A stretch of 32,564 nt of DNA, taken from the NCBI GenBank assembly GCA_017480795.1, contig JAFURY010000009.1, positions 1-32,564 on the forward strand, in the 5' to 3' direction. The position numbers were made by a program, and so were the translations under genes. How positions within the stretch are numbered: position 1 is the first letter of the stretch; each line of letters opens with the position of its first letter. Origin of the DNA: Succinivibrionaceae bacterium (GTDB taxonomy: Bacteria > Pseudomonadota > Gammaproteobacteria > Enterobacterales > Succinivibrionaceae). Under the pieces are notes generated by a model, which did not search any database, was not told the origin of the DNA, and saw nothing but the letters and a program-made list of their open reading frames with translations. This document shows positions 7,273-17,580 of the stretch, piece after piece.

Positions 7273-10200
7273 ATGGCTCAAACTGGTAACGGCTGTATCA
7301 AAAGCTGCAATGAAATCGATCTGGCAAGGCACGCAGTTGTCGAAGCATCGGCGGGCACCGGCAAAACCTATACCATCACCGGTCTGGTGGTGCGTTTTGT
7401 AATTGGCCTTACCAAGCCGCTCAAAGATGACGACAAATATCAATACAATGAAATCCTGCATCCGCTTCCCATTGAACAGATTCTGCTGTCCACCTTTACC
7501 CGCGCTGCCACTGAGGAAATGAGACGAAAGGTGCGGGAGACGCTGCAGCTGTCGGCCGAGAATCTTGCCAATATGCGGACTGTGCTGGACTGCTGGGATA
7601 AATCTGAAACGGTTGCTTCCTGCGATGCTTTTCTTAAAAAGTTTGCGGAGAAATGCCAAGCCTTCGGCAACGAAGCGTATGTCACCGATCTCGGCATTGC
7701 GGTGATGGCCGGCTCGCTTAATTCCAGACTGAATCAGAGCGCGTTGTCGGGTGGCAAGAACGTGAGCGTGGAGGCTATCTGCAAATTTGCCGCGCCGGAA
7801 CTGGCAAAAGCTCAGGAACGGCTGGTCACCGCCGTCAGGGACATTGATCGGGCCAGCATAGTGACCATGCACCAGTTCTGTCAGTCGGTGCTGCGAAAGA
7901 ATGCCTTTGAGTCCGGAGTGCTGTTTAAAAACAAGTTGATTGACGATGTCAGCGACAATCTCGATCGCGCCGAGGTGGATTCAAAACGAGGTTTTTTGTA
8001 CGGAGACAAAAGGCATAAAAGATATCTGAGCGATTATTTTCTATTCATGACCATGAGCGGCAACGGATATTCCAAGTCGGACTTTGAAAAGGTTGCCGGA
8101 CTGGATTCGGATGAGCAGATTGTCAATCCAAGAACGGGAGAGAAGGATTATATTTCAAGAACTCAGTTTGAAGAGATGCTTGAAATCCTTCAGAACGCTT
8201 ATGAAAAATCTAAGAAAATATTTCACTTTGACAGAGTGTGGCTTACTCCCGATACTGCGGATGTGGTTCTGGATCTGTACCGGTACTTCTGTTGCATCAG
8301 CTCAGATCCTAAGAAAGTAGCTGTCACAGCCATAGAGTACAAAACTCTCGTTGGCCAGCTCAAGTCTGATGGCATCTATGACAAACTCGAGAAAAAAAAT
8401 CTTCAGTCCTATCTTGATGATAATCATGATGGCTTTATGAATGAGTTTTGTTCTGACACAGACTATTTTGCCAAAGGTTTTGCAGATTACGAGGAGGCGG
8501 TGGCGGCTTTCAGAGATTTTTACGGATTTTGGCGGTTCAAATATGCCAAACGGGTAAATACAGCCACGAAGAGAGTATTGAGGGATCGTCAGGAGATGAT
8601 ATTTGACGATCTGATAAACGACCTGGCAAATGCTCTGGATTCTGGCAATACCGCCAGCAATGTTCAGAATTCGTCTGCCGCCAGGCTGGTTGACAGTATC
8701 CGTCGCGAGTTTCCGGTGGCAATCCTTGACGAGTTTCAGGACACCTCAAACAGCCAGTACCGTATCTTCAATAAAATTTATCTCGAAGGAAGCGGCGAGC
8801 GCCTTTTCATAGTGGGAGATCCGAAGCAGGCCATCTACTCTTTCCGCAAGGCGGACGTGTTCACCTATCTTGATGCCCGGGAAAAAATTGAACAATCTGG
8901 CGGCGCGAGGTACACCCTGGCTACCAACTTCCGTTCGGACATAGATGTTATCAATTCTGTAAACGCTCTGTTTTCAAATCCGTCAGCAGGCAGACATGAT
9001 GAAATTAAATCCGATGGTAAAACCGAAAGTTCGGTTTTTGACTACCGGCAATATCTGGACGATTATTTTGAGCCTGATGAAATCGAAACCTCCGTATCGA
9101 AAAATTTATCTTTTGATAAAGTCATAGATTTCACTCCTTCGGCGTATCCGGAAAAAAAGAAAAAGGATTTTATTCTGCTTCATGATTTTAGGGAAACGGA
9201 AAACCATGAAAGAAAATGCAAAATACTGCCGGGCCTTGTTACCAATGATTGTCCAGAAAATCTGAATCCGTCTTTACTGATAAATCAGATCGTCAGTCAG
9301 GTGGAGTACCTGCTTTGTTATTGCCGCAAAGCCTGTCTGGTTGACGGTAATCACAAATCGGATCAAAATGAAGAATACCTTATTCTGACTGAAACTGAAG
9401 ATAAGGGCGTTTTTGAAATCGGAACATGGAATGGAGATGGCGCAAAGTACGTTTTAAAACCGGTTGCGCCGGCAGACATTGCCGTGCTGGTGCTTTCTGG
9501 CAGCAAGGGAACCATGCTTAAAAACGAACTTGATGCCCACGGCATTCAGGCGGTCATGCTTTCCGACAAAAACTCCATCATCAATCGCCGTCCCGAGTTT
9601 CTGCTGATGTCTTATTTTCTCAGGACCATGACCTATCCGTCTGAGCGGGACAGCCTTTTCAAACTTGTCACCTGCCCGCTGATGAACAAGTCATTCGAGG
9701 AAATGCACAGCATTCTCAACTCTTCAAGCCGTTATTCAGATCTTGTTGATCTGCTGGCCAGATGTCATGACATCTGGACGGAAAGAGGCTTCATGGCCGC
9801 ATTCTACCGCTTCATATTTTCGCCTCAGATCATGCTCCCGGCCAGACTGAAAAGCAGGGAGGACGGCGTGCGCATGCTGATAAATCTCATGCACCTGGCG
9901 GAGATGGTGCAGAAGAAAGCCTCCGGCATGCCGTCCAAATATGCCGTCTACTCTTGGTTTACACACCTCAGATTTGACGGGGACGACAGCGAGGCTTCGG
10001 CTCAGACCGACGATAATGACGACAAGTTCAGACTGGAGCAGCAGAAGAATGTGGTACGGATTGTTACGGTGCATTCTTCCAAGGGACTTGAATATCCGAT
10101 AGTGCTCAATCCTTATCTCTTCTCCCAGAAATATGCAGGCGGGAAATCGCAGGTTTATTCTCATCGCGATCTTGAAAAAGGCCACAGGATAACCACAGTG

Positions 10201-11655
10201 GGAGAGCAGAAACCGCATGAAACAGTCGGCGAAACCGATGATGAAACGCTGAGACTCCTTTACGTGGCATTGACAAGAGCGCGGCATTTGAACTGGCTCA
10301 ATTTCAACGGCAGCGCGGCAAGCGGAGAGAACAAAGTTCCGATGGAAGTGTTGCTGATGCGCCGATATCGGGAGTTAAACGGTCTGATTAATGAGCATAA
10401 GGATGTAAAAACCTGGTCAAAGAGCAAGAAAAAAGATGAAGCCTTGCGCAAATTGGCTAACCAAGGGCTACCTAATGACGTGTATCGCGGGCCGTTGTGG
10501 GAAAAATTCCAGAAGGAGGAACAGGAACTCTGCCAGCAGAACGGTAAGCTCTTCGCCTTCGAAACCGCAACGGTGAACGCTGGCGAGGCCGTCTCGGGAA
10601 AAGCAGGCGGTGACAAATCATCCCTGCCGCTGGTGAGATTTGACGATGCCGATCGGCAGAGCGGATCGGTCGCGGCTCCCGCCGCCGCGGAATTCTCCGG
10701 CCATATCGACCGCACCTGGAAAATCACCTCATACAGTTCCATGTGTCATCACAGCGGCGTGGCAGCGGCCAAGACCAGCGTGCATGTGCTCCTGAAGGAC
10801 GACGAGCCTGAGGCGACAGACGAGGACGGGAGCGAGAATCAGGCCTACAAGCTTGACCGGTTTCATTTCCCTCACGGCAGCGCCTCCGGCACCTTCCTTC
10901 ACCATCTGCTGGAGGTGATTGATTTCCCTCCGGTCTCGACATCGTCCCGGAAGGACAAAAGCTACGACGATTACCTCACCGAACAGATCGCCCAGGAGGT
11001 GAACAAAAGCTATTTCGCCGATTCCGTGACGCTGCAGAAATGGAAATCCTCTGACGGCATAGAGTACCTGAAGAAGTGGTTTTACCAGATCACCACCACA
11101 CCTCTGTGTTTCGGCGACCAGGGCGTATTTGCGCTGAATCAGGCCGAGGGCAGACTGCCCGAGCTCAATTTCACCTTCAGTCTGGGAGACAAATTCAAAC
11201 TCAGCAAGCTGAATTGGCATCTATTTCAGGAGAAGGAGAAGGGCCGATGGCTTGATATTCCAGAAATGAATCAGACCCAGCAGATCACCGGCTTCCTTAC
11301 CGGCGTCATCGATCTGTTCTTCAGATACCAGGGCAAATACTACGTGGCGGATTACAAGTCCAACTTTCTTGGAAACGTGGAGGCGGCCTACAGCCGCGAC
11401 AACATGGAGCGGAGCATCATCGACAACCGCTATGATCTTCAGTTCATGATCTATTCCCTGGCGGCCTACCGTTTCCTCAAATCCCGGGTGAAAGACTTTG
11501 ATTTTGAACGGGATTTCGGCGGCGTCATGTATCTGTACATCCGCGGTCTTGAGGAGAAGCCGAATTCTTCCGGTTCGGCCACCGGCGGCTATTACCGCGA
11601 TCTCGCGAAGCTTGGCAACGGCTTCATGCAGGACATTGACAAAATTTTCGGCTGA
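7273..11655 (+). CDS. recB: RecBCD subunit RecB, helicase-nuclease
   Basis: RecB is the 3'-5' UvrD-type helicase and the only nuclease of RecBCD. Motif I is EASAGTGKTYTI (residues 24-35). Motif II is ILDEFQDTS near 485. GDPKQAIYSFRKAD, TNFRSD, VTVHSSKGLEYPI (near 930) and LLYVALTRARH (near 993) follow in the expected order. The C-terminal nuclease domain has GTFLHHLLE (His1210), GVIDLFF (Asp1347) and VADYKSN (Asp1360, Lys1362), then YDLQFMIYSLAAYRFL, so the metal-binding site looks intact. The length is 1460 residues against about 1180 in E. coli; extra sequence lies between motifs I and II and between the helicase and nuclease domains. The start is supported by GGGAG eight bases before the ATG. 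It lies between recC and recD, with 13 bases to recD. Confidence 0.97.
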   Translation: MAQTGNGCIKSCNEIDLARHAVVEASAGTGKTYTITGLVVRFVIGLTKPLKDDDKYQYNEILHPLPIEQILLSTFTRAATEEMRRKVRETLQLSAENLANMRTVLDCWDKSETVASCDAFLKKFAEKCQAFGNEAYVTDLGIAVMAGSLNSRLNQSALSGGKNVSVEAICKFAAPELAKAQERLVTAVRDIDRASIVTMHQFCQSVLRKNAFESGVLFKNKLIDDVSDNLDRAEVDSKRGFLYGDKRHKRYLSDYFLFMTMSGNGYSKSDFEKVAGLDSDEQIVNPRTGEKDYISRTQFEEMLEILQNAYEKSKKIFHFDRVWLTPDTADVVLDLYRYFCCISSDPKKVAVTAIEYKTLVGQLKSDGIYDKLEKKNLQSYLDDNHDGFMNEFCSDTDYFAKGFADYEEAVAAFRDFYGFWRFKYAKRVNTATKRVLRDRQEMIFDDLINDLANALDSGNTASNVQNSSAARLVDSIRREFPVAILDEFQDTSNSQYRIFNKIYLEGSGERLFIVGDPKQAIYSFRKADVFTYLDAREKIEQSGGARYTLATNFRSDIDVINSVNALFSNPSAGRHDEIKSDGKTESSVFDYRQYLDDYFEPDEIETSVSKNLSFDKVIDFTPSAYPEKKKKDFILLHDFRETENHERKCKILPGLVTNDCPENLNPSLLINQIVSQVEYLLCYCRKACLVDGNHKSDQNEEYLILTETEDKGVFEIGTWNGDGAKYVLKPVAPADIAVLVLSGSKGTMLKNELDAHGIQAVMLSDKNSIINRRPEFLLMSYFLRTMTYPSERDSLFKLVTCPLMNKSFEEMHSILNSSSRYSDLVDLLARCHDIWTERGFMAAFYRFIFSPQIMLPARLKSREDGVRMLINLMHLAEMVQKKASGMPSKYAVYSWFTHLRFDGDDSEASAQTDDNDDKFRLEQQKNVVRIVTVHSSKGLEYPIVLNPYLFSQKYAGGKSQVYSHRDLEKGHRITTVGEQKPHETVGETDDETLRLLYVALTRARHLNWLNFNGSAASGENKVPMEVLLMRRYRELNGLINEHKDVKTWSKSKKKDEALRKLANQGLPNDVYRGPLWEKFQKEEQELCQQNGKLFAFETATVNAGEAVSGKAGGDKSSLPLVRFDDADRQSGSVAAPAAAEFSGHIDRTWKITSYSSMCHHSGVAAAKTSVHVLLKDDEPEATDEDGSENQAYKLDRFHFPHGSASGTFLHHLLEVIDFPPVSTSSRKDKSYDDYLTEQIAQEVNKSYFADSVTLQKWKSSDGIEYLKKWFYQITTTPLCFGDQGVFALNQAEGRLPELNFTFSLGDKFKLSKLNWHLFQEKEKGRWLDIPEMNQTQQITGFLTGVIDLFFRYQGKYYVADYKSNFLGNVEAAYSRDNMERSIIDNRYDLQFMIYSLAAYRFLKSRVKDFDFERDFGGVMYLYIRGLEEKPNSSGSATGGYYRDLAKLGNGFMQDIDKIFG

Positions 11656-11662
11656 AAGGAGG
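11656..11662 (+). promoter_or_regulatory. Ribosome binding site that fixes the recD start
   Basis: AAGGAGG lies six bases before the ATG at 11669 and directly after the recB stop. It marks the real recD start, although the open frame extends back to 11498 inside recB, and it indicates translational coupling of recD to recB. Confidence 0.85.
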
Positions 11663-11668
11663 CGGAGC

Positions 11669-14140
11669 ATGAATTACTGCGATTTCAGAAAGAGTCTTGC
11701 CGAGATGGACTATCTTGATGTTACGGCGGCTGAATACGCCCGGGTCTTTGCCGACGTGCTGGCCGAGCAGTCCGAAACGGAAGCGGGCAAGGCGAGAACC
11801 GGTGCTGAAGTGACAGACCCGCTTAATCTGGCGGTGCCGTTTCTTGCAACGGTTCTCCTGCTGCAGTACTCCTTCAGCCGGCAGAATCTCTGCGTCTTTG
11901 CTGATGGTAATTCTCTTGCGGAGATCGTCGCCCAGATGCGGGAGAACTGCATCATGCGCAATTTCTCCTGCAAGCGGTTTTGCAAAACCGAAGATCCGGA
12001 CAAGGCAAGAAAAGAAGCCTGCAAGGAATTCGACGGATTCTGGAGGGGCGCGCTGGGAGAAGACTACGCCACGAAGGGCATTGATCTTGATCCTGCTCTG
12101 CTGCCGGATGGCTTTGCCGCGCGCCTTGACGACGAGCTTATCAGGAAACTTGAAACTCTGGCCGCGCCGGGAGACTTCTGGCACAACGCCCTGGGCCTGC
12201 GCTACCGCAAGACGCCGCAAGCGCCTGTTTCCGCGCCTGACGGCGGCCCTGAAAATGGGAAGTCACTTCCTCCTGAAACCGCCTTCATAATCTACCGCAA
12301 CGCGCTTTATTACGCCCGGCAGTTCACCCACGAATCCGCCATTGTGGAGTACATCCGGGCCCGGGGAAGGATCGGAGCGGGACGGGTGCTGGAGCATGAA
12401 AGATCCGTCAATGAAAAGAAGCCTCTTGCGAGGATCAGCGAGTATCTGAACATTCTTTTTGATCGGGGCGACGAGAAACTTTCCTCGGGCTGCGATTTGC
12501 AGAAGGCCACGGCGGCGGCGAGCTGTCTCAGCGACTTTTCCATTATCACCGGCGGTCCCGGCACCGGCAAAACCACCACCGTGGTTAAGCTGCTGCTGCT
12601 TCTCATCTGCCTGTTCGGCCCCGGGACGCTGAACATCCGCATGGCGGCGCCTACCGGCAAGGCCGCCAACCGGATGAAGGAATCCGTTCTTTCATCTCTG
12701 GACGGTTTCAGAAACGAAAAAACTCAGGCCGGAAGGATTTTAATGAATCTGGCGGTGATGTCGGACCAGAGCGCCGGATCCATTCTCGATGCGGTGCCCG
12801 CCGAGGCGGACACCATCCACCGGCTTCTGGGCCGGAAGTTCGAGGGGCCGGCGCGCTACAACGCCGAAAATCCGCTGCCGTACGACGTGGTGATTGTGGA
12901 CGAGGCCTCCATGATGGACGCCGGGCTATTTTACGATCTCCTTTCGGCCCTGAAGCCTGATGCCAAGCTGATCCTGCTGGGAGATCGGCACCAGCTGCCG
13001 TCGGTGGAGGCGGGCAGCGTCTTCGGCGATTTGTGCGGCGCCTTTCTCAAGGGACTGTCAAAGGATGGCGAAGCCGGGAAGCTGCTACGGAACTTTTTCA
13101 GCGAGGAGGAACTTTCATCCGAACGCGCGAACATCTCCGGCAACGCCGTGAGACTTGCGGTGAGCCACCGCTTCGACGGCAAAAAAGCCATCGGACTTCT
13201 GGCGGCTTATGTCAACGGCCAGCGGGAGGAGTCCGATGGCGAAAACCGCGTCAAACTTGAAGACATCATGAAAAATCTCGACATCAAGAGCGACAAACTG
13301 AAGGAGACGCTCCCATGGATGCTTGCCGGCGACAGTCAGGCTCGGTTCCGCGAGGAAGACAAAAACGTGTTCGCCATTGATGTTTGCGCCCCTTCAGAGC
13401 AGAGCGGTCCCAACGCCTCCTCCTGGCTCAAGGATCTGCTGGTGGGCTGCAACGGCTACGACGATCTTCATCATGCCGTCATGAAACTTGATGACGGAAA
13501 CACCGATCTGTCCCTGCCTGAAAACCTCAACAAGGCGGCCGAGCTTTTCGCCACCTTCGACCGCTTCCGGGTGCTGTGCACCAACCGCGAGACCAGGATG
13601 GGCGTGCATGCGGTGAACCGGATCTTCTGCTCGCATTTCAGGAGCCTCATCGCCCACTCCTCCCGTCCCGATCGCGTCAGAAGCTCGGCCGGCGGCTTTT
13701 CCTGGTATCCGGGGCTGCCGGTGATGATCACCAGCAACAACTACTCCCTGGAGCTGTTCAACGGCGATATCGGCATCACCATGAAAAATCCCCTGGAGCA
13801 GGGCTCCTACGAGCTGGTGGTGCTGTTCCGCATGTCCGACGGCACCTTCAGATATTATCCGGTTTCGGTGCTGTCCGACTACGAGGCCGCCTACGCCATG
13901 ACCATTCACAAGTCCCAGGGCTCGGAGGCGGATCACGTGCTGCTTCTGACCCAGGAGAACGACAGCCGTTTCATCACCAGGGAGATCCTCTATACCGGTA
14001 TCACCCGGGCCAGATATTCTGTTACACTTGTATACAATTCCGAATTTTTCGAGGAGCAGATCAACCGTTCCATCATGCGCTGCAGCAATCTGGAAAACCG
14101 GGTGGAGGAGCTCCTTGAACGCAAAACCGGAGATGTGTAA
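11669..14140 (+). CDS. recD: RecBCD subunit RecD, 5'-3' helicase
   Basis: RecD is the fast 5'-3' SF1B motor of RecBCD. The helicase core has GGPGTGKTTT (residues 295-304, Lys301), MAAPTGKAANRMKES (motif Ia), VIVDEASMMDAGLF (Asp411, Glu412), LLGDRHQLPSVEAGSVFGDL (motif III), and near the end YAMTIHKSQGSEADHVLLL and LYTGITRARYSV (motifs V and VI). The N-terminal region of about 280 residues is the poorly conserved domain that contacts RecC. The protein has 823 residues against about 608 in E. coli, including extra sequence at 520-650. It follows recB by 13 bases and is surely co-transcribed. The next gene, a channel, starts 77 bases later. Confidence 0.97.
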   Translation: MNYCDFRKSLAEMDYLDVTAAEYARVFADVLAEQSETEAGKARTGAEVTDPLNLAVPFLATVLLLQYSFSRQNLCVFADGNSLAEIVAQMRENCIMRNFSCKRFCKTEDPDKARKEACKEFDGFWRGALGEDYATKGIDLDPALLPDGFAARLDDELIRKLETLAAPGDFWHNALGLRYRKTPQAPVSAPDGGPENGKSLPPETAFIIYRNALYYARQFTHESAIVEYIRARGRIGAGRVLEHERSVNEKKPLARISEYLNILFDRGDEKLSSGCDLQKATAAASCLSDFSIITGGPGTGKTTTVVKLLLLLICLFGPGTLNIRMAAPTGKAANRMKESVLSSLDGFRNEKTQAGRILMNLAVMSDQSAGSILDAVPAEADTIHRLLGRKFEGPARYNAENPLPYDVVIVDEASMMDAGLFYDLLSALKPDAKLILLGDRHQLPSVEAGSVFGDLCGAFLKGLSKDGEAGKLLRNFFSEEELSSERANISGNAVRLAVSHRFDGKKAIGLLAAYVNGQREESDGENRVKLEDIMKNLDIKSDKLKETLPWMLAGDSQARFREEDKNVFAIDVCAPSEQSGPNASSWLKDLLVGCNGYDDLHHAVMKLDDGNTDLSLPENLNKAAELFATFDRFRVLCTNRETRMGVHAVNRIFCSHFRSLIAHSSRPDRVRSSAGGFSWYPGLPVMITSNNYSLELFNGDIGITMKNPLEQGSYELVVLFRMSDGTFRYYPVSVLSDYEAAYAMTIHKSQGSEADHVLLLTQENDSRFITREILYTGITRARYSVTLVYNSEFFEEQINRSIMRCSNLENRVEELLERKTGDV

Positions 14141-14217
14141 ACAATCGCCGCCGTCCCGATCCGACTTCGGCGATCGCACCTTTATCCATCCCCGATGGGA
14201 CAGACACAGGCAGAATT

Positions 14218-17200
14218 GTGTACAGATTTCTTTTCATTCTGATGCTCTGCGTCGCGCTGGCGGCGCCGGGCGTTTCTTTCGCATCCGATCCGGCGGTTTC
14301 CGATCCGGCGGGCATCGGCATCAGCGTATCCGAGCTTGAAAAGCTTGCGGCGGAGGACAGCGAGGACGCGCCCTTCTACGCCCGGGCTCTTGAGGATGCC
14401 CATGAGATCCTCCGGCTCCAGGAGAGCCGGCGCGGGGTGGAGGATCGACTGGCCTCGACTCTGAACGATCGCGGCGTCGAGTACGCCTCCGTCCGCCGGC
14501 AGGTGGCCTCGGCGCTGAAAAACGTCAGAAAGACGGACGCCGCCGCTCTGGAGCGCGAGATCGGCGCTCTTGAGAAGAAACGTCTTGAATATCTGAAGTA
14601 TCTGGACGAACTGGGGCGGCTCATCGACGATCTCAGAAGCCTGCCGGCCCGATCCGAGGCCGGCATCGCCGGCGCAACTTCCTCGCCGACCGTCTCCAAC
14701 TCCCCGATGGTCACCGACCAGGAGCGGAAGCCTGCGGAAATCACCTCGGATCTGGCTCATGGCGCACTTGAGCGGGAACGAAGCTCCTACTGGCAGTATA
14801 TGCTGGCCAGAAGCGGCGATCTGCTCAATCTCTACGGCGAACTTATCACCGCCACGGAACTTGCGCTGAAGGACATCCAGCAGGGGATGAACGCCATGCG
14901 GGCGGTGGTGCTGGAAAAGCGACTGGCTGAGAATCTCCGGAACTATCAGGAGACAGGGACGGAAAGTCTGCCGCCGCCTGTCAAAGCGATGCTGGAGGAC
15001 AACCGCGGTCTCTCGGCGCGGCTATTGGAGATCTACGGCCGCTGGGAGGCCATCGGCTCCCAGAGATCCGAGCTCGAACAGAAAATGCGGGACGCCACCC
15101 GCCTCAGCCGCAATCTTGATGCTCAGATCAGGAACTTCTCCCGCTCCCTCTTCCTGGCCAGCCAGCTCTTTTCCCGCCGGGAACTTATTCCGGAATTTCA
15201 GCCCGCCATGGATCCCGATGCCGTTGTGGAGGAGCTGAGAGTGCTCCGTTACGATCTCAGCGACGAAATGGAAAATCTCTCCGGGGATGCCCGCTACTAT
15301 CTTGAGCAGAAATATCCCGGCTTTCTCCGGCTGGGGGAGCAGGATCAGATCCGGTTCGACCGGCTGCTGGCGGACAGACGGGCCCTGATCTCCGCCGTCT
15401 ACAGCCAGACCGGAGCCCAGCTGGCGGAGCTTATCGAGATAAGACAGCTTCTGGACGGCTACGAGAAACTCAGAGAAAGCTTCAGCAGCAGTCTCAAGCA
15501 GGAGAAGTTCTGGACGCCGTCGGCAAGAAGCATGGACTCAAGCGTCTTCGCCAACGCGCTGGCGCAGGGCCGGGGGCTTTTCGACAGGATCCGCTTCGAT
15601 GCGGAAGGCGACGTATCCTTGGCCCTTGCTCTCCTGGGCGGTTTTGCTCTGCTGCTAGGCGCCAGACGGCACCTTCGGGCGGCTCTTGGCGCGCTGGATG
15701 CGCGGATCGGCACCGAGAGGGATTCCCACTGGCTGGCCTGGGTGGCGGGACTGATTTACGCGCTGCTTGGCATGCTGCCGGCGCTGGGAGTTGCCGTCCT
15801 GGCGGTTCTGGTTCACGAATTTCTGCTTCATTCCTCCCTGTCAGTCGGGCATTTTGCCGCGTATGTCTTTCTTGCCGTATGGGCCGCCGAGACCCTCGTT
15901 CTGATGCATGCCGAGCGTGGCCTTGACGAAAGATATTTCCGCCTGAGCCCCCATCCGGCCGCCTGGGGACGCATCAGGCGGATTTACCGGCTTTTTGCCG
16001 TCATTGCGGTGTTTGAACTGTGGATCCAGCAGGATCCGTCTCTTGTGGTGGAGGATCATCTGGGGCAGCTGCTGCTGTTTGCGGCTCTTCTGGCGCTGAT
16101 CTATTCCTATCTCAGGCTGGTGGCGGGATTGTGCTTCAGCAACGAGCGGCCGTGGACCTACGACGGAGGCACGCTGGATCACCTGACATTCAGCCGCAGC
16201 TTTCTTTCGGGACTTTACGAGACGGCTCTGGCGCTGCTTCTGCTGCTGTGCCTGGCGCTGGATTTCTTCGGCTACTACTACACCGCGCTGGTGGTGGCCG
16301 CCAACATCGGCGTCAGCGTCTTCATCATCGATTTCAGTCTGGCCTTCTGCCGCTGCATTTTCAGAACGGTGCGTCTTGCGGCCAGACGCATCAAACTGAT
16401 GCACCGGCTGATGGATCGGCGCACCGAGGGCGCGGTGGAGGTGGAGGACGTCAGCCGCCAGGCTCACTGGTTCATCAGTCTGGTGTGCTCCAGCGCCTGC
16501 ATCGGTCTCATGTACACCTTCGTCTGGGACGATCTGGTGCATCTCACCAGCTATTTCAGGCATATCGGGCTTTACAGCGCGGCCGGCCGGACGGTCTCCC
16601 TCTGGGATCTTCTGGTGGTGTTATACGCCGCGGCCCTGGCCTTCATTGTCTGTCTCAACTTTCCGGGTTTTCTGAAAATGGTGATCTTCAGACGGGTGAA
16701 GCTGCTGAACCAGTACAGCTACTCGGTGATCACGGTGCTGAACTATCTCATTGTGGGCGCCTGCATCATTTTCGGATGCCACAAGCTGGGACTTTCCTGG
16801 GATCGCCTGCAGTGGCTCATCGCCGCCCTGTCGGTGGGACTGGGCTTCGGTCTGCAGGAGATCTTCGCCAATTTCGTCTCGGGTCTCATTCTGCTGTTCG
16901 AGCGCCCGGTAAGGATCGGGGACGTCATCACCCTCGACGGCCACAGCGGCAAGGTGACAAGAATTCAGATCAGAGCCACCACCATCACCGATTTCGACCG
17001 GATGGAGTACGTGGTGCCCAACCGCAAGCTCATCACCTCCTCGCTGGTGAACTGGACTCTCACCGACACGGTTTCCCGCATTGTCATCAGGGTGTCCTGC
17101 CGGCAGGGCTCGGATTCGGATCTGGTGAGAAGGGAGCTTCGGCGCATCGTCGAAGAGTGCCCGTATGTCCTCTCCGATCCCAAATCCAGCGTGTTTCTGG

Positions 17201-17490
17201 CGGGATTCGACGAGGGTCTCCTGAATTTCCAGATCAAGGCCTTCGTGGCCCGCACCGAGGATCGCAATCCGTGCATCGATCATCTCAACCAGGAGGTCTA
17301 CCGAAGCTTCAGCCGTCAGGGCATCAGCATGTCCGTGCGGGCGGTGGAGGTTTATCTTGCAAGCGGAAGCGGAAGCCTGGAGGCGAAGGTGGCGTCCTAC
17401 GGTTTGGAGGAACAGCCGGGGGCGCATGGCGCCGGCGGCGAACAGACGGGATCGCAGAAAAAAGCCGGGACGGGGGAAAGTCCGGCCTGA
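14218..17490 (+). CDS. Large MscS-family mechanosensitive channel (MscK/MscM type)
   Basis: The protein has 1090 residues, the size of E. coli MscK and MscM. A GTG start gives a clear signal peptide (MYRFLFILMLCVALAAPGVS, cleavage near FA-SD). Residues 25-450 form a periplasmic, largely coiled-coil domain. About ten hydrophobic segments follow from residue 460 to 870. The pore helix and MscS beta domain carry the family signature: LSVGLGFGLQEIFANFVSGL, ERPVRIGDVITLDG and YVVPNRKLITSSLVNW. Such channels open on membrane tension and release solutes during hypo-osmotic shock. MscK and MscM cannot be separated here: no K+-specific residue can be pointed to. The GTG has a weak RBS; an ATG eight codons on would shorten the signal peptide. 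It may be read with recBCD, since no convincing terminator lies in the 77-base gap. Confidence 0.9.
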   Translation: MYRFLFILMLCVALAAPGVSFASDPAVSDPAGIGISVSELEKLAAEDSEDAPFYARALEDAHEILRLQESRRGVEDRLASTLNDRGVEYASVRRQVASALKNVRKTDAAALEREIGALEKKRLEYLKYLDELGRLIDDLRSLPARSEAGIAGATSSPTVSNSPMVTDQERKPAEITSDLAHGALERERSSYWQYMLARSGDLLNLYGELITATELALKDIQQGMNAMRAVVLEKRLAENLRNYQETGTESLPPPVKAMLEDNRGLSARLLEIYGRWEAIGSQRSELEQKMRDATRLSRNLDAQIRNFSRSLFLASQLFSRRELIPEFQPAMDPDAVVEELRVLRYDLSDEMENLSGDARYYLEQKYPGFLRLGEQDQIRFDRLLADRRALISAVYSQTGAQLAELIEIRQLLDGYEKLRESFSSSLKQEKFWTPSARSMDSSVFANALAQGRGLFDRIRFDAEGDVSLALALLGGFALLLGARRHLRAALGALDARIGTERDSHWLAWVAGLIYALLGMLPALGVAVLAVLVHEFLLHSSLSVGHFAAYVFLAVWAAETLVLMHAERGLDERYFRLSPHPAAWGRIRRIYRLFAVIAVFELWIQQDPSLVVEDHLGQLLLFAALLALIYSYLRLVAGLCFSNERPWTYDGGTLDHLTFSRSFLSGLYETALALLLLLCLALDFFGYYYTALVVAANIGVSVFIIDFSLAFCRCIFRTVRLAARRIKLMHRLMDRRTEGAVEVEDVSRQAHWFISLVCSSACIGLMYTFVWDDLVHLTSYFRHIGLYSAAGRTVSLWDLLVVLYAAALAFIVCLNFPGFLKMVIFRRVKLLNQYSYSVITVLNYLIVGACIIFGCHKLGLSWDRLQWLIAALSVGLGFGLQEIFANFVSGLILLFERPVRIGDVITLDGHSGKVTRIQIRATTITDFDRMEYVVPNRKLITSSLVNWTLTDTVSRIVIRVSCRQGSDSDLVRRELRRIVEECPYVLSDPKSSVFLAGFDEGLLNFQIKAFVARTEDRNPCIDHLNQEVYRSFSRQGISMSVRAVEVYLASGSGSLEAKVASYGLEEQPGAHGAGGEQTGSQKKAGTGESPA

Positions 17491-17547
17491 GAAGAGATTA
17501 TAGAGATCCGCCGGCGGAGGAAACGACGAACGGATCTGGCGGATTCT

Positions 17548-17570
17548 GCTGCCTCCGATCTTCAGGCAGC
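17548..17570. terminator. Possible weak stem-loop between convergent genes
   Basis: GCTGCCT (17548-17554) and AGGCAGC (17564-17570) form a 7-bp stem with a 9-base loop in the 90-base gap between the channel gene and the convergent ATP-grasp gene. No T-run follows on either strand, so if it acts in termination it would not be a classical intrinsic terminator. Confidence 0.3.
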
Positions 17571-17580
17571 CTGCATTCCG

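Noticed and set aside
14144..14174. Inverted repeat ATCGCCG/CGGCGAT between recD and the channel gene
   Set aside because: A 7-bp stem with a 17-base loop and no T-run is too weak to call a terminator.
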